6,553 nt of DNA from Candidatus Nitrosotenuis sp. GTDB lineage: Archaea > Thermoproteota > Nitrososphaeria > Nitrososphaerales > Nitrosopumilaceae. Position numbers and translations under genes: made by a program. This document shows positions 1 to 5,292 of this stretch, in pieces. Location of the stretch: positions 1 to 6,553 of the forward strand of contig JAHEXS010000067.1 in NCBI GenBank assembly GCA_023252015.1. Reading direction: 5' to 3'. Below the pieces are notes generated by a model that was given only the letters and a program-made list of their open reading frames with translations, ran no database searches and was not told the origin of the DNA. Numbering within the stretch: position 1 is the first letter of the stretch; each line of letters begins with the position of its first letter.

Positions 1-1050
1 GGAATGAATGGGGGCAACGAAATTTGTGCAGGCGGAATGGCGTATTTGGCCGCAAAGTCACTAGACAGAAGAAACACAAGCCTTGCCGCAATCGCAGTGG
101 TTTCAGCACTTGGGGACAGGCAAGACCAGGGAGACAGAAAGTCGTTTTTAGGAATGAATGCCGATATAGCAGAGGAGGCAAAAAATTCAGGCCACCTCAA
201 GGTCGATTTGGATTTGCTGCTAGTTGGGCGTGAGACTAGGCCAATTGCGGATTCCCTGGCATTTACGTCGCAGCCATTCATTGAGGGACTGACATGGAAC
301 AGGGATGCTTGCTTTTCGCTTTTAAGAACGTCTGGAATAAATCTCAAGGACGGCGGAAGATGGAGAACCCCGTCGGATCTTACAGACGATGAAAAACGCA
401 AAATAATTGAGGCAATTACAAAATTCGCAAGCACCCAAAATGCAACTCAAATAATGGAAGAATTAATTGGATGCACATACACGTTTCCAAGCGAGGACAG
501 ACGCAGCTTTTTGCGAGATGCCCGCGAGTTTTCAACCATGCTGAATTCCTGCGGAAGAATAAACAGGGCGGGGGTCGGAATTGCGATTTGCATGGGCGAC
601 AGAAATAAGATGCTGCAGGCAGGAGAAAACATCCTCGGAGAATACAGAAAAATGATACGAGACTACATGAATATTTTATCAAATGAACGCTGGAGAATGA
701 GCGACTCTGTAGGCTGTCTGATGGTCAACGGCGAGGGCGTGGTTCCGGAGACAATGACTGGAACAATTTCATCGCTTCTTGCAGGCTCTCCAAAGAACGC
801 AGGAAAGATAATTATTCTGAGAACAAACGGCGAGGAAAACACAGTCAAGTTTTCCTCAAGAAAATCAATGGGGTGCAAGTCAGATGTGAATCTAAGCATA
901 CTGATGAGGACAGGTGCGGAAAAATTCGATGGTGTCGGCGGCGGACATGATGCTGCGGCAGGTGCAAGAATAACTAAAGACAAATTGGATGGATTTTTGG
1001 ATTATCTTGAAGACAATGTCACTCACGTGCAGGGTTCAGATATCAATTAA
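1..1050 (+). CDS. recJ: Archaeal RecJ-like DHH-family nuclease (GAN type), 5'-truncated by window edge
   Basis: This is the C-terminal part of a DHH/DHHA1 phosphoesterase, the family of archaeal single-strand exonuclease RecJ and the GINS-associated nuclease GAN, the archaeal counterpart of Cdc45 in the replicative helicase. The frame is open from base 1, and the first residues (GMNGGNEICAGGMAYL) match an internal segment of the DHH domain. The true start and the catalytic DHH motif therefore lie upstream; roughly 100-140 residues are missing, judged from the usual family length. Visible landmarks are VSALGDRQDQ near residues 34-43 of the visible part (the late DHH-domain GD motif) and GVGGGHDAAAGA at 934-966, the signature of the DHHA1 nucleic-acid-binding domain. 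The ATG at base 4 is internal and should not be taken as the start. The stop overlaps pcc1, suggesting one operon. The family call is secure; an exact role in repair or in the replisome is inference. Confidence 0.9.
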   Translation, partial: GMNGGNEICAGGMAYLAAKSLDRRNTSLAAIAVVSALGDRQDQGDRKSFLGMNADIAEEAKNSGHLKVDLDLLLVGRETRPIADSLAFTSQPFIEGLTWNRDACFSLLRTSGINLKDGGRWRTPSDLTDDEKRKIIEAITKFASTQNATQIMEELIGCTYTFPSEDRRSFLRDAREFSTMLNSCGRINRAGVGIAICMGDRNKMLQAGENILGEYRKMIRDYMNILSNERWRMSDSVGCLMVNGEGVVPETMTGTISSLLAGSPKNAGKIIILRTNGEENTVKFSSRKSMGCKSDVNLSILMRTGAEKFDGVGGGHDAAAGARITKDKLDGFLDYLEDNVTHVQGSDIN

Positions 1051-1258
1051 TCACATCTCCGAGGAAAAGGCAAAAGCGGTGCAGAGTGCCCTTGAACCGG
1101 ACAATGTGGATTTTCCAGAAGGGATGTCGCTGGAAATAGAAAATATTGATAATGCGCTAGTCTTTAATTTTCAGAGTACAGGCAGCATGAAAAAACTAAT
1201 CCCCACAATAGACGAGGTCTTGGCACATGTACAGATGGCGCTAAAGGTGATGGAATGA
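1016..1258 (+). CDS. pcc1: KEOPS complex subunit Pcc1
   Basis: An 80-residue protein of the Pcc1 family, the small dimerising subunit of KEOPS, which with Kae1, Bud32 and Cgi121 makes N6-threonylcarbamoyladenosine (t6A37) on tRNAs that read ANN codons. The family pattern is clear: an N-terminal beta strand (TCRVQISI), the segment ALEPDN, an acidic hydrophobic strand (SLEIENIDNALVFNFQ), then a C-terminal helix with TIDEVLAHVQMALKVME. I chose the ATG at 1016 because it gives the standard Pcc1 N-terminus; an in-frame ATG at 989 would add ten residues, MDFWIILKT plus M, that the family lacks. The gene overlaps the recJ end by 35 nt and its TGA overlaps the serS start, so all three are probably co-transcribed and translationally coupled. 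No strong Shine-Dalgarno sequence precedes 1016, which fits coupling to recJ translation. Confidence 0.9.
   Translation: MSLTCRVQISINHISEEKAKAVQSALEPDNVDFPEGMSLEIENIDNALVFNFQSTGSMKKLIPTIDEVLAHVQMALKVME
1246..1250 (+). promoter_or_regulatory. Ribosome binding site for serS (GGTGA)
   Basis: GGTGA matches the anti-Shine-Dalgarno CACC core at the 3' end of archaeal 16S rRNA. It lies inside the pcc1 coding region, 4 nt before ATG 1255 and 7 nt before ATG 1258. The spacing favours 1258 as the serS start. It is the clearest SD sequence in the window, consistent with serS being an internal operon gene. Confidence 0.65.
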
Positions 1259-2520
1259 TGCTTGACCCAAAGATAATCAAAGAAAAGCCAGAGACAATCC
1301 GAAAGATGCTAAAGGATAGAAACTCTGACTTTGACTTGGATTCGCTGATACTGCTTGACTCCAAAAGACGCGAACTGATAATTAAAACGGACGAGCTGAG
1401 AAAAAAGAAAAACACTGTATCCATAGAAATTTCTCAAAAGAAAAAATCAGGACAAAACACAGATTCCGTAATTGCGCAAATGCAGCAGGCCGCCCAGGAA
1501 TTACTGAAATTAGAAGAGGAGCAGAAGAAAACAGATACTAACTATGAGAGACTCATACTGACAATTCCAAATCTGATTCACGAATCCGTCCCAATTGGCC
1601 AGGACGATACTGCAAATAAAGAAATCAGAAAGTTCGGCACAATTCCCCAGTTTGACTTTAAGGTAAAGGACCACATCGACATATCGCAGGGTTTGGATCT
1701 AATTGATTTGGAGCGGGCTGCAAAAACAGCAGGTGCGAGATTTTATTATTTGAAAAACGGGCTGGTCAGACTGAACCAGGCATTGATTCACTTTGCGCTT
1801 GACTTTTTAGAGCAAAAAAAGTATGTCCTGGTGCAGCCCCCATACATGATTAACAAGGTATCGATGGAGGGTGCAATCATTGCGCAGGACTTTGAGGATG
1901 TAATTTACAAAATACAGGACGAGGATCTTTTCCTGATTGGAACATCAGAGCACTCCATTGCATCCATGCACTCTGATGAAATTTTGGACGGAAAGGATCT
2001 GCCAATTAGATATGCCGGTGTGAGTCCATGCTTTAGAAAAGAGGCTGGGGCACACGGACGGGACCAAAAGGGAATATTTCGCGTACACCAGTTTGAAAAA
2101 ATCGAGCAATACGTCTTTGCAAGGCCGGAGGAATCGTGGAAGGAGCACGAAAAAATGCTTGGGGTGGCAGAAGAGTTTTACCAAAAGCTGGAAATTCCAT
2201 ACCGGGTGATGCTGTTATCAAGCGGAGACATGGGAAAGGTCTCTGCAAAGACATACGACGTTGAGGCATGGATGGCAGGCCAAAGTGCGTATCGTGAAAT
2301 AGTGTCGTGTTCAAACTGCCTTGACTTTCAGACACGAAGACTAAAAATCAGATTCCGGGACAAGACAAACGAGCAGACGCAATACCTTCATTCCCTGAAC
2401 AGCACACTTGTCGCAACCACGAGAACGCTTGTTGCAATCATGGAAAACTTTCAGACAAAGGACGGACACATTGGCATTCCAAAGGCTTTGCAAAAATATC
2501 TCGGCTCAAGTGCAATTTAG
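1258..2520 (+). CDS. serS: Serine--tRNA ligase (seryl-tRNA synthetase)
   Basis: A full-length 420-residue class IIa seryl-tRNA synthetase, charging tRNA-Ser (and tRNA-Sec where present) with serine in the cytosol. Residues about 30-105 are Lys/Glu-rich and helical, the tRNA-binding coiled-coil arm. The catalytic core follows: motif 1 around 172-196 ending in VQPPYM, the serine-binding TSE at 229-231, motif 2 with FRKEAG at 259-264 and FRVHQF at 274-279, SCSNCLDFQTRR at 350-361, and motif 3 LNSTLVATTRT at 380-390 with the ATP-binding Arg at 389. It is the common SerRS type, not the rare methanogen type with an N-terminal globular domain. The start at 1258 (MLDPK) matches the usual family start and lies 7 nt after GGTGA at 1246-1250; ATG 1255 would add only one Met. 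It is coupled to pcc1 by TGATG. Motif 3 resembles eukaryotic cytosolic SerRS more than the bacterial NGSGLAVGRT form. Confidence 0.97.
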   Translation: MLDPKIIKEKPETIRKMLKDRNSDFDLDSLILLDSKRRELIIKTDELRKKKNTVSIEISQKKKSGQNTDSVIAQMQQAAQELLKLEEEQKKTDTNYERLILTIPNLIHESVPIGQDDTANKEIRKFGTIPQFDFKVKDHIDISQGLDLIDLERAAKTAGARFYYLKNGLVRLNQALIHFALDFLEQKKYVLVQPPYMINKVSMEGAIIAQDFEDVIYKIQDEDLFLIGTSEHSIASMHSDEILDGKDLPIRYAGVSPCFRKEAGAHGRDQKGIFRVHQFEKIEQYVFARPEESWKEHEKMLGVAEEFYQKLEIPYRVMLLSSGDMGKVSAKTYDVEAWMAGQSAYREIVSCSNCLDFQTRRLKIRFRDKTNEQTQYLHSLNSTLVATTRTLVAIMENFQTKDGHIGIPKALQKYLGSSAI

Positions 2521-2530
2521 TCGCGTACAA

Positions 2531-2540
2531 CTTATATTTT
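2531..2540 (+). promoter_or_regulatory. Archaeal TATA box of rps3ae
   Basis: CTTATATTTT in the 41-nt gap after serS is a good archaeal TATA element. Its 8-nt core (2531-2538) is centred about 27 nt before the TTG at 2562. Archaeal transcription typically begins 25-27 nt downstream of the TATA centre, so the message should begin at or next to the start codon, giving a leaderless mRNA. No Shine-Dalgarno precedes the TTG, which agrees. The transcription start is inferred from spacing only. Confidence 0.7.
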
Positions 2541-2561
2541 GGAGTTAGACGCCGTTAGTAA

Positions 2562-3179
2562 TTGGCGCGTAGAAAGGGTGCAAAGGTAAAAGACAAGTGG
2601 CGAGAGAAAAAATGGGTCACGGTTATCGCCCCAGAGTCATTTAACAACGCTCCAATCGCATACATTCCTATCACTGATGAGAAAAAAGCAATCGGCAGAG
2701 TGATCGAGGTTACCTTGTTTGACATTCTAAAAGGAGATCCATCCCAGTACCAGTACAAGATTTACTTCCAGATTAGCAAAATTGACGGAGACAAGGCGCA
2801 TTCCATATTCAAAAGATACGAGTATGCAAAAGAATTCTTGCGAAGCCTTATCAGAAGAGGATCAAGCAAGGTAAGCTATGTCATGGATGTAAAAACAAAA
2901 GACAATTACATTTTCAGAATTAAAATAATTGCCCTGACACATAAAAAGCTCAACACGTCTAGAAAGCACGCGCTAAGACTGATAGCAAACGATGTAATGA
3001 GCAAGACAATAAAAGAAATGACAATTGATCAGTTTGTCCAGGCAACATGTTATGGAAAGATAAACTCGGACATCATGGCGGCAGCAAAGAAGGTAATTCG
3101 CATGCGACATGTAGGCCTTGAAAAAGTAAAGCTAATCAGAACAGCAGAAGCAGAAGTTGCATTGCTACAAGCGCAATAG
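2562..3179 (+). CDS. rps3ae: Small ribosomal subunit protein S3Ae (eS1)
   Basis: A 205-residue ribosomal protein S3Ae (eS1), an archaeal/eukaryotic 30S/40S subunit protein located near the mRNA exit side of the platform. The N-terminus (M)ARRKGAKVKDKWREKKWVTV is the family hallmark, followed by AYIPITD, GRVIEVTLFDIL, the basic segment FLRSLIRRGSSKVSYV, and a C-terminal part with FVQATCYGKI and RHVGLEKVKLI. The start is TTG at 2562: it alone yields the conserved MARRK beginning, and no ATG is available before the conserved region. A TATA box sits about 27 nt upstream, so the gene is probably leaderless and transcribed independently of serS, though read-through from the recJ-pcc1-serS operon is possible. 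It is followed after 18 nt by the COG1325 gene. Length is normal for the archaeal family. Confidence 0.96.
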   Translation: MARRKGAKVKDKWREKKWVTVIAPESFNNAPIAYIPITDEKKAIGRVIEVTLFDILKGDPSQYQYKIYFQISKIDGDKAHSIFKRYEYAKEFLRSLIRRGSSKVSYVMDVKTKDNYIFRIKIIALTHKKLNTSRKHALRLIANDVMSKTIKEMTIDQFVQATCYGKINSDIMAAAKKVIRMRHVGLEKVKLIRTAEAEVALLQAQ

Positions 3180-3197
3180 ATTCACTCACTTTTACTC

Positions 3198-3629
3198 ATG
3201 GAAAAAAGGCTCGAAGTAGACATTCAACTAATAGTCCATGCAACCGAGGATTTGGAAAAAATCTTTGCCACGTTCAAGGAAACGTTCGATGTTGACAGGG
3301 AGGAATTTGACAGTCAGGACCTCACGGGCCACTTTGAAAACCCAATCATTTTGCTGCACTCAAAAATAAAGAAAAAAAAGGCGCAGTTTTTTGTAAAGAA
3401 ACTCGTCGCATCCATATCGCGGGAGCAAATCGATACCATAATTGAGGATCTTGAGAATCGTTATGACGACTCTACACTGTACCTGAGGATAAGCAAGCAG
3501 TTACTGATCACTGGCCAAATAGTGTTGAGCGACAAAGAGCCAGTCAAGATAAAAATTTTCACTCCAATATACAAGCAGGGAGACGTTGAGGCGACATTTA
3601 CCAGACTGCTCACACAAGGCACGATTTAA
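3198..3629 (+). CDS. COG1325/PF01877-type RNA-binding protein, exosome-associated
   Basis: A 143-residue protein that I assign to the archaeal COG1325 family (PF01877, dsRBD-like fold), described as an RNA-binding exosome-related subunit. Visible features are an N-terminal strand-rich segment (VDIQLIVHATED, LEKIFATFKETF), a central GHFENPIILLHSKIKKKKAQFFVKK split as FENPIILLHSKI and a Lys-rich run, the helix REQIDTIIEDLENRYDD, and LYLRISKQLLITGQIVL followed by VKIKIFTPIY. The Lys run is consistent with RNA contact. ATG 3198 is the first Met and gives the typical short N-terminus; no SD and no TATA box precede it, so it is probably co-transcribed with rps3ae 18 nt upstream. A distinct molecular role is not well established for the family. 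The stop codon lies inside the TATA-like element of the downstream C/D sRNA. Confidence 0.8.
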   Translation: MEKRLEVDIQLIVHATEDLEKIFATFKETFDVDREEFDSQDLTGHFENPIILLHSKIKKKKAQFFVKKLVASISREQIDTIIEDLENRYDDSTLYLRISKQLLITGQIVLSDKEPVKIKIFTPIYKQGDVEATFTRLLTQGTI

Positions 3630-3632
3630 TAT
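3625..3632 (+). promoter_or_regulatory. TATA box of the C/D box sRNA
   Basis: TTTAATAT is centred at about 3628.5, some 26 nt before the predicted 5' end of the sRNA terminal stem at 3654. This is the spacing seen at the other promoters of the window. The element overlaps the TAA stop of the upstream RNA-binding protein gene. Function is inferred from sequence and spacing. Confidence 0.5.
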
Positions 3633-3653
3633 CAAATTGATTAGTAAGAAAGC

Positions 3654-3721
3654 GGGAATGAAGAGCTGCAAAGCCGCTCCAGTCTGAGATAAGCTGTGAA
3701 GATGCCGCGACGATCTGACCC
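3654..3721 (+). ncRNA. Box C/D guide sRNA; D' guide predicted to target 23S rRNA P-loop G2251
   Basis: A complete box C/D 2'-O-methylation guide of about 68 nt. Box C is ATGAAGA (3658-3664), D' is CTGA (3684-3687), C' is GTGAAGA (3696-3702) and D is CTGA (3715-3718). GGG 3654-3656 pairs with CCC 3719-3721 immediately outside the boxes, leaving the three-base AAT bulge and G.A/A.G pairs expected of the L7Ae-binding kink-turn. The C'-to-D spacer is 12 nt, the usual archaeal length; C-to-D' is 19 nt, D'-to-C' is 8 nt. The 11 nt before D' (3673-3683, GCCGCTCCAGT) can pair throughout, with two G-U wobbles, with the P-loop sequence ACUGGGGCGGU of 23S rRNA (recalled E. coli positions 2247-2257). The fifth base before D' (C3679) faces G2251. 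The target of the D guide (3703-3714) is not recognised. A TATA box lies 26 nt upstream. Expression and the exact ends are unproven. Confidence 0.8.
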
Positions 3722-3746
3722 AAAAAAGTTGTTCAGTCCAAGATTG

Positions 3747-3756
3747 TTTTAAATAA
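3747..3756 (+). promoter_or_regulatory. TATA box of the geranylgeranyl reductase gene
   Basis: TTTTAAATAA has its core (3748-3755) centred about 26-27 nt before GTG 3778. Transcription would start at the GTG, giving a leaderless mRNA and arguing against the TTG at 3772. The T run at 3747-3750 could also help end the upstream sRNA transcript, but that is speculative. Between the sRNA and this box (3722-3746) I see nothing else. Confidence 0.65.
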
Positions 3757-3777
3757 TGTTGCTTCAGCTGTTTGATA

Positions 3778-5256
3778 GTGAAAGCCGATTACGACTTGAT
3801 TGTAGCAGGAGGAGGACTTGCTGGAATGGTTGCCGCTCAGTCTGCAGCGTATCATTCGAATCAGAGATTATCCATTTTAGTAGTTGATAGAAGTCCTTCA
3901 ATTTTTCTTGGACGCAAGACCTTGCACGGATGGGTTTGCGGAGATGCAGTAAGCAAAGAAGCAGTAGACTACATGGGAAAGCACATCAATGTCATCTGGG
4001 GCAAACCCGAGCTAGAACACAAAGTAAAGGGAGTAATCGCATTATCGCCAGACAGAGAGACCTCGATTCCATTTGACGGGGATGGCTATCTTCTCAACAG
4101 GCAAGAGCTTCCGCAAAGCCAATACAGACAGGCGCAAAAGATGGGAATAAATTTTGATTTTGAAATTAATCTGACCAATTTGTTATACGATGGAACCCAA
4201 GTCATCGGAGTGCAGGGAACAGACAGAAAGACAAACCAGCCATACAAAAAAACTGCCAAGGTGGTAATTGACGCAACAGGTGTTGCATCAATGCTACGAA
4301 ATGGAGTCCAGAACACTACAAAAATGGAAAAGAAGATCGACCGCAGAGATTTGGAATCAACCGGAAGGCACATCATGTTTTTTGAAAAAGGAGTAGAAGA
4401 CCTGACGGAATTTGATCCCGATTATTGTTTGATTCATTTAGATCAGGACATAGCTCCTGGCGGTTACGGATGGGTTTTTCCAAAAGGCAAAGATAAGGTA
4501 AACATCGGCCTCGGTGTTGAAAAAACAATTTTGGAAAAACGAAACAAAAGACTTGGAAAAAACGATGATGTAACTGGACTGATAAACCAATATGTTGCAC
4601 GCAACAAGGCAATCAAGAATCCAAGACTTTCTGACGACCCAGCCGATGCATACAATGCAACTGGCAATTGGCAGGTCTCAGTAAGAAGACAAAACGACTG
4701 CATGGTTTCAAACGGGTTTATGCTAGTTGGCGATTCTGCATGGATGCCAAAACCACTCGATGCTGGAGGGATAGGCCCTGCACTTATTGCAGGATCAATA
4801 ATTGGCAAAAACGTAGTCGATGCAATAGAATCTGGCGATGTCACAGAAAAGGGGCTCTGGCAGTACAATGCAGATTATGTAAAAGAATACGGCTACAAGA
4901 CACCTGGACTTGAAGTCTTTAGAAGACTGTTGCAGCTTTTGACTAATGAGCAGCTCAACTACGGCATGAAGCACTTTTTGGGAAATTTGGATGTCGAGGC
5001 AATAAGCAAAGGAGAGCATCCGGATTTCAGCTCAGTTGGAAAAATGAGTGTGATTGGAAAAATGAGCATGCTGATGCGGGGCGCACTGAACAAGAAACTC
5101 GCAGACGGCTTGCGATACACAACACAGCGAAACAAGCTTCTCACAGCACACTATGCGGATTACCCAAAAAGCCCAGAAGGCTTTGATACATGGAACAAAC
5201 AGCTGCAAAAAATACTTCAAGAGTCATTTTTACATTTGGAAAAATGGGAAAACTGA
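3778..5256 (+). CDS. Geranylgeranyl reductase family FAD-dependent oxidoreductase
   Basis: A 492-residue flavoprotein of the geranylgeranyl reductase family, which reduces the double bonds of geranylgeranyl chains to make saturated archaeal ether lipids (digeranylgeranylglycerophospholipid reductase), acting at the membrane face. The Rossmann FAD motif is at residues 8-16 (IVAGGGLAG) with LVVDRSP ending its second strand. VCGDAV, GYLLNR and VVIDATG follow. YGWVFP at 230-235 is the substrate-site YxWxFP motif of this family, and GDSAWMPKPLDAGGIGPAL from 318 is the second FAD-binding motif, with GDSA replacing the more usual GDAA. The C-terminal third is a helical region less typical of short euryarchaeal enzymes. 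GTG 3778 is chosen because it gives the MKADYD start that I recall for thaumarchaeal homologues and because the TATA box lies 26 nt upstream; TTG 3772 would add two residues. The gene stands alone. It could act on quinone or carotenoid side chains instead, since thaumarchaea carry several paralogues. Confidence 0.9.
   Translation: MKADYDLIVAGGGLAGMVAAQSAAYHSNQRLSILVVDRSPSIFLGRKTLHGWVCGDAVSKEAVDYMGKHINVIWGKPELEHKVKGVIALSPDRETSIPFDGDGYLLNRQELPQSQYRQAQKMGINFDFEINLTNLLYDGTQVIGVQGTDRKTNQPYKKTAKVVIDATGVASMLRNGVQNTTKMEKKIDRRDLESTGRHIMFFEKGVEDLTEFDPDYCLIHLDQDIAPGGYGWVFPKGKDKVNIGLGVEKTILEKRNKRLGKNDDVTGLINQYVARNKAIKNPRLSDDPADAYNATGNWQVSVRRQNDCMVSNGFMLVGDSAWMPKPLDAGGIGPALIAGSIIGKNVVDAIESGDVTEKGLWQYNADYVKEYGYKTPGLEVFRRLLQLLTNEQLNYGMKHFLGNLDVEAISKGEHPDFSSVGKMSVIGKMSMLMRGALNKKLADGLRYTTQRNKLLTAHYADYPKSPEGFDTWNKQLQKILQESFLHLEKWEN
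5035..5070 (+). repeat. In-frame tandem duplication of 18 nt inside the reductase gene
   Basis: Two adjacent 18-nt units (5035-5052 and 5053-5070) agree at 15 of 18 positions and encode VGKMSV then IGKMSM, residues 420-431 of the reductase. It lies in the helical C-terminal region, away from the FAD motifs. It may be a small duplication or simply a conserved repeated peptide; homologues would tell. Confidence 0.5.
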
Positions 5257-5261
5257 CTAGT

Positions 5262-5270
5262 CTTAAATAA
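5262..5270 (+). promoter_or_regulatory. TATA box of the MoxR-type ATPase gene
   Basis: CTTAAATAA in the 36-nt gap after the reductase gene is centred about 27 nt before ATG 5293. There is no Shine-Dalgarno before that ATG, so a leaderless mRNA is likely. This separates the ATPase/VWA pair from the reductase as its own transcription unit. Confidence 0.65.
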
Positions 5271-5292
5271 AGTGGATTAGAATAAGTAGATC

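Noticed and set aside
989..1015. Longer pcc1 start at ATG 989
   Set aside because: It adds ten residues beginning MDFWII that merely read recJ codons in another frame and are not part of the Pcc1 fold; ATG 1016 gives the family N-terminus.
3722..3750. Terminator for the sRNA (A run then TTTT)
   Set aside because: There is no stem-loop, and the only T run is four bases long and belongs to the downstream TATA box; not enough for a terminator call.
3772..3777. TTG 3772 as start of the reductase
   Set aside because: It would lie upstream of the transcription start predicted from the TATA box at 3747-3756, and the family start (M-K-A-D-Y-D) corresponds to GTG 3778.
4464..4868. 134-codon open frame on the minus strand inside the reductase gene
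   Set aside because: Antisense shadow of a clearly conserved gene; its Ser/Pro/Phe-rich composition and lack of motifs are typical of reverse-frame artefacts.
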